DNA of 14,931 bases from Giesbergeria sp. (GCA_030690515.1 JAUYGP010000508.1:1-14931); one strand, 5' to 3'. Shown: positions 6,052-14,161, counted from the stretch's first letter. Numbers and translations: made by a program. The notes: generated from the letters alone by a model not told the origin.

Positions 6052-8136
6052 TCACGGGGCCGGATTATCGGCGGTGGCGCCCGCTTCTGGCTCATTCACA
6101 TCCACCGCAATGGCGATGGGCCCGGCCACGGCGCTGTCGTCGTCCTCGCCACCCTCGTCGTCCACCGGGCCGTCGTCGCTGGTGTCCAGCGGGTCGTCCA
6201 GGCGTTCGAGCACGGTGCCGTGTAGGTCAAGGGTGATTTCGTCCACCTCGCCCAGCTTGACGCGCAGGCGCGCACCACGCGGCAGGTTTTGCGCGCCCAG
6301 CACCGGAAAGACGAGGGGCAGCGTGTCGGCGCGTACCAGAAAGCTGCCGCCCGGGCCTTCCTTGAAGACGGTGGCTTCCAGCTCGGTGATGCCGTTTTGC
6401 TCGAGGTACTTGAGCGTCCAGAAGCGCTCCATGCCGGCCTGGTAGCCGTTGTAGGCGCTGTAGGCGGCGTCAAAGCTGCTGATGATGGAGAACAGCTCGG
6501 CGTCCTTGGGCTTGAAGGGCGCAGCCAGTGCTGCCGTGGCGCCGTGGCGCGCGCAGGCAATGATTTGCCACTGGTTCACCAGATCGACATAGCGGCGCAG
6601 CGGGCTGGTGGCCCAGGTGTAGCTTTTCACGCCCATGCCCGCGTGCGGCAGGGCCTTGGTGCCCATGCGCACCTTCACACCTGGCGCCATGCTGGCCTGG
6701 CTGCGGTAGATTCCGGGCACGCCCAGGCTGGAGAGCCACTGGCCCCAGGTGCTGTTGGCGACGATGGCGGCCTCGGCGACGATGAGGTCGAGCGGCGCAC
6801 CGCGCTGGCGCGTGGTGATCTGCACGGTTTCGCTGCCGCCCGGCTCGCCGCCCTCTCCACCCACGAGGCGGAAGTTGTAGTCCGGCCGGTTGAAGTTCTC
6901 GGGCTTGCCGCGCACCACTTCGCGTCCGGCCTTGAGTTTTTGTGCCAAACGATGCAAAAAAGAGAGCTGCATGCGAAGGCTGGATAGGCGCTCAGGCGTG
7001 TTTTCGACCTCAATACTCGGATCGGCCAGCCAGGCTTCGGTAACGATGTGGTCCAGCTGGTCGTGGCGCAGGTTGGCCACCACGGGCACGCGCTCCAGGC
7101 GCGTCTCGGTGGCGGTGATTTCCAGCGTGGCCTCGTCGATGGTGCAGTACAGCGACACGGCGGGGTTGGCGCGGCCCTCGTCCAACGTGTAGATCTGCAC
7201 CACGCTGTCGGGCAACATGGTGATCTTGTAGCCCGGCATGTAGACGGTGGACAGGCGGTTGCGGCCCAGCTGGTCGATGGCGCTGCCCGGGGCAATTGCT
7301 AGACCGGGCGCCGCAATGTGGATACCCATCGTGACCGTGCCTGTCCCGAGCCCGGAGACAGAGAGTGCATCGTCGATCTCGGTGGTCTGCGAATCGTCGA
7401 TGGAGAAGGCTTGTACATCGGCCAACGGCAGGTCGGCCGGGGGCTGGGGGGCGTCCAGCGCGGGGAAGCCCGTGCCCTTGGGGAAGTTGTCCAGCAGAAA
7501 GCGCTTCCAGTGGAACTGGTAGCTCGAATCAATGGCGCCGGCCTTTTGCAGCAGGTCGAGCGGTGCGGTGTGCGTGGCGCGGCTGGCCTCGACCACGGCC
7601 TTGTATTCGGGCGCGTTCTTGTCGGGGCGGAACAGGATCTTGTAGAGCTGTTCGCGGATGGGTGCGGGGCAGACACCGCGCCCGAGTTGTTCTGCCCACT
7701 CGGCAATCTGCGCCAATACAGCTTTTTTCTTCTCGATGGCGGCCAGCGCCTGCTGCAGGATGTCGGCCGGGGCCTTCTTGAAACGCCCCTTGCCCGCGCG
7801 GCGGAAGTAGTGCGGCGCCTCGTACAAACGCAGCAGCGCACCGGCCTGCTCGGCCAGCGTGGCGTTGGCCGAAAAATAGTCGCGGGCGAGGTCGGCAAAG
7901 CCGAATTCACCCTCCGGGGCGAACTCCCAGGCGAGTTGCAGGTCGATGGTGTCGGACACCGCCTGGGCCTGGGCCACCAGTTCCGCTGGTGCGGGCTTCT
8001 CAAACTTGAGCAGGATGTGGGTGGCCTTGACCTTGACCCGTTTACCCGAGTCCAGCTCGATCTGGGCCGAAGACTCGGCTTCGGAGAGGATGCGACCGGC
8101 CAGAAACTTGCCGGATTCTTCAAACAATGCGTGCAT
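6052..8136 (-). CDS. RNB-domain exoribonuclease (RNase II/R family)
   Basis: Processive 3'-to-5' hydrolytic exoribonuclease of the cytoplasm; 694 residues from the chosen start. A small N-terminal beta-barrel (about 1-50) and helical parts precede the RNB domain (about 235-560). The metal centre is SIDDSQTTEIDDALSV: D247, D255 and D256 match E. coli RNase II D201, D209 and D210, while E253 stands where E. coli has D207. TSPLRRYVDL carries the conserved catalytic Arg (R514). An S1-like segment (about 590-645) is followed by an acidic, low-complexity tail of about 50 residues. The EIDD signature recalls the cyanobacterial/plastid-like branch, so I give no rnb or rnr symbol. An ATG three codons upstream (8145) is also possible. 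I prefer 8136 because an extended -10 (TGG-GACAAT) ends 7 bases before it and overlaps the other ATG. Confidence 0.93.
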   Translation of the reverse strand: MHALFEESGKFLAGRILSEAESSAQIELDSGKRVKVKATHILLKFEKPAPAELVAQAQAVSDTIDLQLAWEFAPEGEFGFADLARDYFSANATLAEQAGALLRLYEAPHYFRRAGKGRFKKAPADILQQALAAIEKKKAVLAQIAEWAEQLGRGVCPAPIREQLYKILFRPDKNAPEYKAVVEASRATHTAPLDLLQKAGAIDSSYQFHWKRFLLDNFPKGTGFPALDAPQPPADLPLADVQAFSIDDSQTTEIDDALSVSGLGTGTVTMGIHIAAPGLAIAPGSAIDQLGRNRLSTVYMPGYKITMLPDSVVQIYTLDEGRANPAVSLYCTIDEATLEITATETRLERVPVVANLRHDQLDHIVTEAWLADPSIEVENTPERLSSLRMQLSFLHRLAQKLKAGREVVRGKPENFNRPDYNFRLVGGEGGEPGGSETVQITTRQRGAPLDLIVAEAAIVANSTWGQWLSSLGVPGIYRSQASMAPGVKVRMGTKALPHAGMGVKSYTWATSPLRRYVDLVNQWQIIACARHGATAALAAPFKPKDAELFSIISSFDAAYSAYNGYQAGMERFWTLKYLEQNGITELEATVFKEGPGGSFLVRADTLPLVFPVLGAQNLPRGARLRVKLGEVDEITLDLHGTVLERLDDPLDTSDDGPVDDEGGEDDDSAVAGPIAIAVDVNEPEAGATADNPAP
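6955..7006 (+). repeat. Diverged copy of the interspersed repeat inside the RNB nuclease gene
   Basis: The plus strand reads CAAAAAAGAGAGCTGC, then ATGCG, then GGATAGGCGCT and AGGCG. It matches the aroE copy at 35 of 52 positions without a gap, and is antisense to the gene here. The nuclease frame runs through it (about residues 378-394, between the RNB motifs) without interruption. Similarity in the second half is weaker, so chance convergence is not excluded. Confidence 0.4.
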
Positions 8137-8143
8137 GGGGGCC

Positions 8144-8152
8144 ATTGTCCCA
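8144..8152 (-). promoter_or_regulatory. Extended -10 element for the RNB nuclease gene
   Basis: The minus strand has TGG-GACAAT, an extended -10 form with 4 of 6 matches to TATAAT, ending 7 bases before the ATG at 8136. Transcription would start at or within a base of the start codon. No good -35 and no Shine-Dalgarno are seen. Confidence 0.4.
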
Positions 8153-8200
8153 TGCGCGCCAGTCGGGCCCGCCGGGCGGGGCTGTCAGCGCCAAAATATT

Positions 8201-8243
8201 CAAAAATGAGAGCTGCTTACGCTTGTACGGTATGCGTTTGTGG
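8201..8243 (+). repeat. Intergenic copy of the interspersed repeat
   Basis: CAAAAATGAGAGCTGCTTACGC matches the first half of the aroE and nuclease copies (AAAA..GAGAGCTGC). The second half (GTACGGTATGCGTTTG) is degenerate, though ACGC/GCGT could still form the short hairpin usual for the family. It sits in the 113-base gap between yqiA (stop at 8250) and the RNB nuclease, the usual kind of location. Confidence 0.6.
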
Positions 8244-8249
8244 TTTGTT

Positions 8250-8852
8250 TTATCCATTTTTTGGAGGTGACTGCAATTCCAGAAAGGCAGTGACGGCGTC
8301 CAGGTGATCCGCGAAATCGCTCAGGCCATGGTCGCCGCCCTCCAGCAGGCGCAGCCGAGCGTGCGGGTAGCGCGCCACCATCTCGCGCCAGTCCAGTACC
8401 TCGTCGCCCTTGGCGATGATGTCCATCTGGCGGGCGGCGGGGCTTTGGTCGCGTACATCGAGCGCGCGCAGTTCGTCGACGAATTCGGGGGCAAAGTAAA
8501 AGTGTTCTGCCGGGTCGTGCCAACTGGTCTGGTCGCCGATGTGGCGCGCCAGGTCGCGGGCCGGGTTGACCGCCGGGTTGAGCAGTACGCTGGGGCAGGC
8601 TGCCTGCTGCGCGACCCAACTGGCGTAGTAGCCCCCCAGAGAAGAGCCCACCACGGCCATCGTGGCGCGTGGCCAAGCTGCTGTGCCGGCGCTCACCATC
8701 GCCATGGCGGCACGTGGCGAAGGCGGCAGTTGCGGACACCAGAAGTGCACGGACGGATGCTGGCGGGCCACGTGCTGCGCCATCAGCTGCGCCTTGGCCG
8801 ATTGGGGGGAGGAGCGAAAGCCGTGCAGGTAGAGAAGGTGGGTGGTGGTCAT
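8250..8852 (-). CDS. yqiA: YqiA-family alpha/beta-hydrolase (esterase)
   Basis: A 200-residue cytoplasmic serine esterase of the YqiA/UPF0227 family. Family landmarks in order: LLYLHGFRSSPQSAKAQL (6-23), PQLPPSP (40-46), GSSLGGYYASW with nucleophile S71, NPAVNPARDL, KGDEVLDWR with D150, and EGGDHGLSDF with H175, giving a complete Ser-Asp-His triad. E. coli YqiA hydrolyses short acyl esters and has an unknown physiological substrate. The frame is open well upstream, but homology starts exactly at this ATG, and the upstream part overlaps the divergent kinase gene. No Shine-Dalgarno is obvious. It is followed by the RNB nuclease in the same direction, with a repeat between them. Confidence 0.92.
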   Translation of the reverse strand: MTTTHLLYLHGFRSSPQSAKAQLMAQHVARQHPSVHFWCPQLPPSPRAAMAMVSAGTAAWPRATMAVVGSSLGGYYASWVAQQAACPSVLLNPAVNPARDLARHIGDQTSWHDPAEHFYFAPEFVDELRALDVRDQSPAARQMDIIAKGDEVLDWREMVARYPHARLRLLEGGDHGLSDFADHLDAVTAFLELQSPPKNG

Positions 8853-8864
8853 GGCGTGGAGGGT

Positions 8865-8904
8865 ATGCGGGCAATCACTGCCCGCATTGCAGGACAGCGG
8901 GCAT
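8865..8904. promoter_or_regulatory. Operator-like dyad between yqiA and the kinase gene
   Basis: A perfect 9-bp inverted repeat ATGCGGGCA-ATCAC-TGCCCGCAT spans 8865-8887. A third copy of the half-site, GCGGGCAT, lies at 8897-8904, 30 bp from the first. A nested GCAAT/ATTGC pair also occurs (8871-8890). The region is the only gap between two divergent genes, so it should hold both promoters and may be a regulator site. A hairpin in the yqiA leader is the alternative. Confidence 0.45.
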
Positions 8905-8909
8905 AAGAT
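8904..8909 (+). promoter_or_regulatory. Possible -10 for the kinase-HDOD-GAF gene
   Basis: TAAGAT (4 of 6 matches to TATAAT, with the key T1, A2 and T6 present) would place the transcript start near 8916. That gives a leader of about 45 bases to the ATG at 8961. It overlaps the third GCGGGCAT half-site by one base, as a repressor site might. No clear -35. Confidence 0.25.
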
Positions 8910-8960
8910 GGACGGATTGGGGCGCTGTGCCGTGCGGTGCCCGTCCTGCCCTTGCTCACC

Positions 8961-11405
8961 ATGCCCGATTTTGCCCCGCTTTCCACCGCCCGACGCTTCG
9001 CAAAGGGGGCGGGCAGCCCGGCACCCGCCATGGTGGGGCGGTTTGAGTTGCAGCGCGTGCTGGGGCAGGGCGCCCAGGCCACGGTGTGGCTGGCACATGA
9101 CCCGCGCCTGCAGCGCCCGGTGGCCATCAAGCTGTTGCCGCCCGTGCAGGGTCAGGATGCTTCGGTGCTGGACCACTGGCTGCGCGAGGCGCGCCATGTA
9201 GGGCGGCTGGCGCACCCGCACATCGTTCCGGTCTTCGAGGCCGATGTGCAGGGACTGCAGCCCTATATCGTGTTCGAGTATGTACCCGGCGCCACGCTGG
9301 CCGAGCATCTGGTGCAGCGCGGGCGTTGCGCCCCGCACGATGCTGTGGCCCTGATGGTGGACGTGCTCGACGGCCTGCAGGCGGCCCACGCGGCGGGCAT
9401 TGTGCACCGCGATCTGAAGCCGTCGAATGTGATGGTGGACGCCCAGCGCCACGCCCGGGTCATGGATTTCGGCTTGGCCGCGGCCGTGGCCAGTGCCTCC
9501 GATGCGCAGTTGGCCAGCGGCACACCCGCCTACATGGCGCCCGAGGCCACGGCGGGCGCGGCGCCCGCGCCGTCCATGGACATCTATTCGGCTGCGCTCG
9601 TGCTGGTGGAGCTGCTGACAGGGCGGCCCCTGATCCACCAGAGTGATACCTGGCAGGCGCTGTATCGCATCGCCAATGAAGTGCTCGAGCTGCCCAAGGA
9701 CCTAGGCCCTGGCGTGGACGATGCGTTGCGCGCGATCCTGCTGCGCGCTTTGGCGCGTGAACCTTCGGCCCGCTTTGTGTCGGCGGATGATTTCCGGGAT
9801 GCATTGCGCGCCTGGGCTGCACCGGCCAGCGCGCCCACGGCGCAGAGCAATGCCACGCTCGATTTCTTGTTGCGGCGCATGCGCCACAAAAGCGATTTTC
9901 CGGCGCTGTCCGACTCGGTGGCGCGCATCCAGCGCGTGGCCACGTCGGAGGACGACAGCATCAGCGATCTGACGCACGAGATCCTCAAAGACGTGGCCCT
10001 TACGCACAAGCTTTTGCGGCTGGTCAACAGCGTGCACTTTGCCCATGCCAGCCGGGGGAGTGTGAGCACCGTCTCGCGCGCCGTCAGCCTGGTGGGGTTC
10101 AACGCGGTGCGCAACATGGCGCTCAGCCTGGTGATGCTGGACCACATGCAGAACCAGCAGCACGCCAGCCAGATGCGCGAGGAATTCCTGCGCGCCATGA
10201 TGGCTGGGTCCGTGGCGGCCGAACTGTGCGATGCCGCCGCCGAGGCCGAGGAAGCCTTCATTGGTGCCATGTTCCAGAACCTGGGCCGCATGCTGTGCGA
10301 GTTTTATTTTCCTGAAGAGGCCGGACAGATCCGCGCCATCGTGGCGGCGGGCCGCACCGAGGGGGGTGAGGAGGCCGCGGCGCAGCAGGTGCTGGGCGTG
10401 GGGCTGGAAGACCTGGGCGCGGGTGTGGCGCGGGTCTGGGGCCTGCCCGAGGCCTTGCAGCGCTGTATTCGCAAGCCCCTGGGCTCACCACCGATGCGAC
10501 CACCCGAAAAGGGCACGGAACGGCTGCGCTGGGTGGCCCGGGCGGCCAACGAAGTGGCCAGCACCCTGCTGCTGGCCGATGCACAGCAGGTGGAGGCCAG
10601 CCTGCAGGGGCTGGCCGCCCAGTATGCGCGCACGCTCGCCCTGTCAGCGCAGGACTTTGCCGAGGCCACTTTGCGTGCACGCCGCCAGCTGGTGGCCATG
10701 GCGGAGGCCCTGGACCTGCGGGTGGCGCCCGATGCGCCGGCGGCCCGCCTGCTCCAGTTGCCGACATCTGCCGTGGCTGGCGATGGAGCCCCGGACGACG
10801 CCCTGGCCGCGCACGAACTGCGCCCCCAGGCCACGCAGCCTCTGCCCACCGCTGCGCTGCAGGCCCCCGGCGGGCCGGCCGCCATGGCGCAGGTGGCCGA
10901 AGTGTTGTCCGCTGGTATCCAGGACATCACAAACGCGATGGTGGACGAGGGCTTCAAGCTCAATGATGTGCTGCGCATGATTCTGGAGACCATGTTCCGT
11001 GCCCTGGGTGTGCGGCGCATGGTGTTTTGTCTGCGCGACGCCAAGACCGACGTTCTGACCGGCCGTTTTGGCCTGGGCGAGGGCCACGATGTGGCCGTGC
11101 GCGCCATGGCGGTGCCGCTCAAGTCCCCGGGTGATCTTTTTTCCGCCGTGTGCCTGCGCGGCGCCGACACCTTGATTCAAGACGCCACCGAGCCGCGCAT
11201 GCAGGCACGCCTGCCCGCCTGGTACCGCAGCAGCCTGGATGCCCCCACCTTCTTGCTGCTGCCTTTGCAGATGAAGGGGAGGCCTTTCGCGTTGATCTAT
11301 GCCGACCACGCCCATCCAGGGGCCATCGCCGTCGACGACAAGGCCCTGGGCCTGCTGCGCACGCTGCGCAACCAGGCCGTGATGGCGTTCCGCCAGGCAG
11401 GCTGA
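8961..11405 (+). CDS. Ser/Thr protein kinase fused to HDOD and GAF-like domains
   Basis: An 814-residue protein with no membrane segment, presumably cytoplasmic signalling. The kinase domain (about 27-290) is complete by motif: LGQGAQATV (34-42), VAIK with K57, HRDLKPSN with catalytic D151, DFG with D169, and APE (193-195). An HDOD domain (about 296-500) follows: FPALSDSVARIQ, LTHKLLRLVNSVHF, AVSLVGFNAVRNMAL, FIGAMFQNLGRMLCEFYF. Then come a helical linker and a C-terminal GAF-like domain (about 642-814: DITNAMVDEGFKLNDVLRMI, RRMVFCLRD, ALIYADH). Start: ATG 8961 lies just before the alignable part; GTG 8937 would add eight residues. Neither has a Shine-Dalgarno. rodA follows after 46 bases. 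The target, ligand and role are unknown. HDOD proteins elsewhere act in regulation of signalling, motility or DNA processes, so no specific role is claimed. Confidence 0.9.
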   Translation: MPDFAPLSTARRFAKGAGSPAPAMVGRFELQRVLGQGAQATVWLAHDPRLQRPVAIKLLPPVQGQDASVLDHWLREARHVGRLAHPHIVPVFEADVQGLQPYIVFEYVPGATLAEHLVQRGRCAPHDAVALMVDVLDGLQAAHAAGIVHRDLKPSNVMVDAQRHARVMDFGLAAAVASASDAQLASGTPAYMAPEATAGAAPAPSMDIYSAALVLVELLTGRPLIHQSDTWQALYRIANEVLELPKDLGPGVDDALRAILLRALAREPSARFVSADDFRDALRAWAAPASAPTAQSNATLDFLLRRMRHKSDFPALSDSVARIQRVATSEDDSISDLTHEILKDVALTHKLLRLVNSVHFAHASRGSVSTVSRAVSLVGFNAVRNMALSLVMLDHMQNQQHASQMREEFLRAMMAGSVAAELCDAAAEAEEAFIGAMFQNLGRMLCEFYFPEEAGQIRAIVAAGRTEGGEEAAAQQVLGVGLEDLGAGVARVWGLPEALQRCIRKPLGSPPMRPPEKGTERLRWVARAANEVASTLLLADAQQVEASLQGLAAQYARTLALSAQDFAEATLRARRQLVAMAEALDLRVAPDAPAARLLQLPTSAVAGDGAPDDALAAHELRPQATQPLPTAALQAPGGPAAMAQVAEVLSAGIQDITNAMVDEGFKLNDVLRMILETMFRALGVRRMVFCLRDAKTDVLTGRFGLGEGHDVAVRAMAVPLKSPGDLFSAVCLRGADTLIQDATEPRMQARLPAWYRSSLDAPTFLLLPLQMKGRPFALIYADHAHPGAIAVDDKALGLLRTLRNQAVMAFRQAG

Positions 11406-11439
11406 TTGGCGCGCGGGGTGCAGGGGCGGTCGTACGCCC

Positions 11440-11445
11440 GATAAT
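11440..11445 (+). promoter_or_regulatory. -10-like element for rodA
   Basis: GATAAT (5 of 6 matches) ends 6 bases before the rodA ATG, which predicts a transcript beginning at the start codon. There is no Shine-Dalgarno in the 6 bases TGCGCC. The -35 region is poor. Confidence 0.4.
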
Positions 11446-11451
11446 TGCGCC

Positions 11452-12624
11452 ATGGCAACCACTTTTGGCAAACCCACCCTCGCGCAGCGCGTCCTGCCCC
11501 TTTTCCAGGGTTTTGATGGCTGGCTGGTGGCCGTCATTCTGCTGCTGGCCGCTGTGGGCTTGCTGGCTATGTATTCGTCGGGCTATGACCATGGCACGCG
11601 CTTTGCAGACCATGGCCGCAATATGCTGATCGCCGTGTCCATTTTGTTTGTGGTGGCGCAGATCCCGCCCCAGAAGCTGATGGCCATGGCCGTGCCCCTG
11701 TACGCCCTGGGGGTGGCCCTGCTCGTAGCGGTAGCACTGTTTGGTATCACCAAGAAAGGGGCGCAGCGCTGGATTAACCTGGGAATCGTCATCCAGCCCA
11801 GCGAACTGCTCAAGATCGGCATGCCGTTGATGCTGGCCTGGTGGTTCCAGAAGCGCGAAGGCCAGTTGCGTCCGCTCGACTTCGGGGTGGCGGCCCTGCT
11901 GCTGGCCGTGCCGGTGGGGCTGATCATGAAGCAGCCCGATCTGGGTACGTCGCTGCTGGTGCTGGCCGCCGGTCTATCGGTTATCTTTTTCGCGGGGTTG
12001 CCCTGGAAACTGGTGGTTCCGCCCGTGCTACTGGGGGCGGTGGGCATCGCGCTGATTGTCGGTTTCGAGCCCCAGCTGTGTGCCGACGGGGTGCGCTGGC
12101 CGGTGCTGCACGACTACCAGCAGCAGCGCATCTGCACGCTGCTCGATCCCACGCGCGACCCGCTGGGCAAGGGCTTTCACATCATCCAGGGCATGATCGC
12201 CATCGGCGCGGGCGGGGTGTTTGGCAAGGGCTTCATGGCGGGTACGCAGACCCACCTTGAATTCATCCCTGAGCGCACCACCGACTTCATCTTTGCTGCT
12301 TTTTCAGAGGAGTTCGGCCTGCTGGGCAACCTGTTCCTGATTGTGTGTTTTCTATTCCTGGTCTGGCGCGGGCTGGCCATTTCCATGGGGGCGGGTACGC
12401 TTTTTGGTCGCTTGATGGCGGGCGCGGTGTCCATGATCTTCTTCACCTATGCCTTTGTGAACATGGGCATGGTCAGCGGCATTCTTCCTGTGGTGGGGGT
12501 GCCGTTGCCCTTTGTCAGTTATGGCGGCACGGCCATGGTGACGCTGGGGCTGGCGCTGGGCATCCTGATGTCTATCGTGCGCGCGCAGCGCCAGCCTGTG
12601 CAGGAAACCCGACCGGTGGTCTGA
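11452..12624 (+). CDS. rodA: Rod-shape SEDS peptidoglycan glycosyltransferase
   Basis: Polytopic inner-membrane enzyme, 390 residues, polymerising lipid II for lateral wall growth with its class B PBP partner (PBP2/MrdA, not in the window). About ten hydrophobic segments are visible. SEDS signatures: GAQRWINLG..IQPSELLKIG, KQPDLGTSL, HDYQQQRICTLLDPTRDPLGKGFHIIQ (from H220), GTQTHLEFIPERTTDFIFAAFSEEFG with catalytic D278, and GMVSGILPVVGVPLPFVSYGGTAM. The pattern fits RodA better than FtsW. Compared with E. coli RodA, an insertion of about ten residues (around 206-217, including Cys and Trp) precedes HDYQ. It is usually clustered with mreBCD-mrdA, which may lie elsewhere. Here it follows the kinase gene by 46 bases, so co-transcription is possible besides its own promoter. 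Confidence 0.96.
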   Translation: MATTFGKPTLAQRVLPLFQGFDGWLVAVILLLAAVGLLAMYSSGYDHGTRFADHGRNMLIAVSILFVVAQIPPQKLMAMAVPLYALGVALLVAVALFGITKKGAQRWINLGIVIQPSELLKIGMPLMLAWWFQKREGQLRPLDFGVAALLLAVPVGLIMKQPDLGTSLLVLAAGLSVIFFAGLPWKLVVPPVLLGAVGIALIVGFEPQLCADGVRWPVLHDYQQQRICTLLDPTRDPLGKGFHIIQGMIAIGAGGVFGKGFMAGTQTHLEFIPERTTDFIFAAFSEEFGLLGNLFLIVCFLFLVWRGLAISMGAGTLFGRLMAGAVSMIFFTYAFVNMGMVSGILPVVGVPLPFVSYGGTAMVTLGLALGILMSIVRAQRQPVQETRPVV

Positions 12625-12664
12625 CCCTGCGCCGCAGGTGGCGACCGGGTTTTTGAACAGGTTC

Positions 12665-12670
12665 TAGAAT
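12665..12670 (+). promoter_or_regulatory. -10-like element for tldD
   Basis: TAGAAT (5 of 6 matches) ends 6 bases before the tldD ATG, the same spacing as for rodA, predicting a leaderless transcript. No Shine-Dalgarno is present in CCCCGC. TTGAAC at 12653 lies too close (6-base spacer) to be its -35. Confidence 0.45.
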
Positions 12671-12676
12671 CCCCGC

Positions 12677-14161
12677 ATGACCCTTCGTTCCCCCACTGGC
12701 GCGCCGCAGAGCGCACCCACCGCCCAGCGCATCGACATTGCGCGCCAATTGTTGCTGGCGCCCTTCGGCCTGGATGAAAGCCACTTGGCCCGTGCGCTAG
12801 GCGAGATTCGTGCGCACCAGGTGGATGATGCCGACCTGTATTTCCAGTACACCCGCAGCGAAGGCTGGAGCCTGGAGGAAGGTATCGTCAAGACCGGGTC
12901 GTTCTCCATCGACCAGGGTGTGGGCGTTCGCGCCGTCAGCGGTGAGAAAACCGCCTTTGCCTATTCCGACGATATCTCTGAGGCGTCCTTGCTGGATGCT
13001 GCGCGCACTGTACGGTCTATTTCGGCTGCAAGGCAAGGTGGACGTGCGCGAGTAGCTGCAACAAAGATAGCAAAAAGCCGAAAACTGTACGCTGGAATAG
13101 ACCCCATTGCCTCGCTGGATAGCACGGCCAAGGTTGCCTTGCTGGAAAAGGCCGAGCAACTGGCCCGTGCCAAGGATCCGCGCGTGGCCCAGGTCATGGC
13201 CGGGCTGGCCAGTGAATACGACGTGGTGCTGGTCGCCCGTGCCGACGGTACCCTGGCCGCCGATGTGCGGCCCCTGGTGCGCCTGTCGATCACCGTGATT
13301 GCCGAGCAGGGCGGGCGCCGTGAGGTGGGCTCGGCTGGGGGCGGCGGGCGTTTCGGGCTCGATTATTTTGATGACCAGCAGATCGCCCAGTACGTGAACG
13401 AGGCCGTGCACGCGGCGCTCGTGAACCTCGAATCACGCCCCGCACCCGCAGGCGAGATGACCGTGGTGCTTGGCCCCGGCTGGCCCGGTATCCTGCTGCA
13501 CGAAGCCATCGGCCATGGGCTGGAGGGTGATTTCAACCGCAAGGGGTCTTCGGCGTTCAGCGGGCGCATCGGCCAGCGCGTGGCGGCCAAGGGCGTGACG
13601 GTGCTCGACGACGGCACGCTGACCGACCGCCGAGGTTCGCTCAATGTGGACGACGAAGGCAACACCAGCCAGCGCAACGTGCTCATCGAGGATGGCATTC
13701 TCAAAGGCTATATCCAGGATTCGCTCAACGCCCGGCTGATGGGTGTGGCGCCCACCGGCAACTGGCGGCGCGAAAGCTATGCGCACATTCCCATGCCACG
13801 CATGACCAACACCTACATGCTGGGCGGCGACAAAGATCCAAAGGAAATCGTTGCCAGCATCAAGAAGGGCCTGTATGCCACCAATTTTGGCGGCGGGCAG
13901 GTGGACATCACTTCAGGCAAGTTCGTGTTCTCGGCCAGCGAGGCCTACTGGGTTGAGAACGGCAAGATTCTCTACCCCGTCAAGGGTGCCACCATCGTTG
14001 GCAGCGGCCCCGAGTCGCTCAAGCGCGTCACCATGATCGGCAACGATATGCGGTTGGACAGTGGCGTGGGCACATGCGGCAAGGAAGGCCAGAGCGTGCC
14101 CGTGGGCGTGGGCCAGCCCACCTTGCGCATTGATGGCCTGACTGTGGGTGGTACGGCCTGA
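12677..14161 (+). CDS. tldD: TldD metalloprotease subunit
   Basis: A 494-residue cytoplasmic zinc-dependent peptidase of the TldD/PmbA (U62) family. With TldE (PmbA, not in the window) it degrades unfolded peptides, matures microcin-type peptides and affects gyrase-toxin sensitivity in E. coli. The modified zinc motif is HEAIGHGLEGD: H275, E276 and H280. The third ligand is C467 in DSGVGTCGKEGQ, so all active-site residues are present. LAADVRPLVRLS, GGGGRFG, DDEGN, LKGYIQDSLNARLMG and MPRMTNTYML are near identical to E. coli. Residues about 115-145 are a variable, basic patch encoded by an AT-richer segment (around 13045-13095). The family-typical C-terminus (DGLTVGGTA) is intact. Confidence 0.96.
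   Translation: MTLRSPTGAPQSAPTAQRIDIARQLLLAPFGLDESHLARALGEIRAHQVDDADLYFQYTRSEGWSLEEGIVKTGSFSIDQGVGVRAVSGEKTAFAYSDDISEASLLDAARTVRSISAARQGGRARVAATKIAKSRKLYAGIDPIASLDSTAKVALLEKAEQLARAKDPRVAQVMAGLASEYDVVLVARADGTLAADVRPLVRLSITVIAEQGGRREVGSAGGGGRFGLDYFDDQQIAQYVNEAVHAALVNLESRPAPAGEMTVVLGPGWPGILLHEAIGHGLEGDFNRKGSSAFSGRIGQRVAAKGVTVLDDGTLTDRRGSLNVDDEGNTSQRNVLIEDGILKGYIQDSLNARLMGVAPTGNWRRESYAHIPMPRMTNTYMLGGDKDPKEIVASIKKGLYATNFGGGQVDITSGKFVFSASEAYWVENGKILYPVKGATIVGSGPESLKRVTMIGNDMRLDSGVGTCGKEGQSVPVGVGQPTLRIDGLTVGGTA

Noticed and set aside
8853..9638. N-terminal extension of yqiA upstream of ATG 8852
   Set aside because: It overlaps the kinase domain on the other strand, and homology begins exactly at MTTTHLLYLHGF.
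12626..12654. CCTGC-GCC-GCAGG followed by a T run as a rodA terminator
   Set aside because: The T run starts 11 bases after a stem of only 5 bp, too far for an intrinsic terminator.
12653..12658. TTGAAC as the -35 of tldD
   Set aside because: Only 6 bases separate it from TAGAAT; 16-18 are needed.
13045..13095. AT-richer patch in tldD (TAGCTGC, AAAGATAGC) as a further copy of the interspersed repeat
   Set aside because: Only short words match and the order does not fit the other copies. A variable loop in TldD explains it as well.
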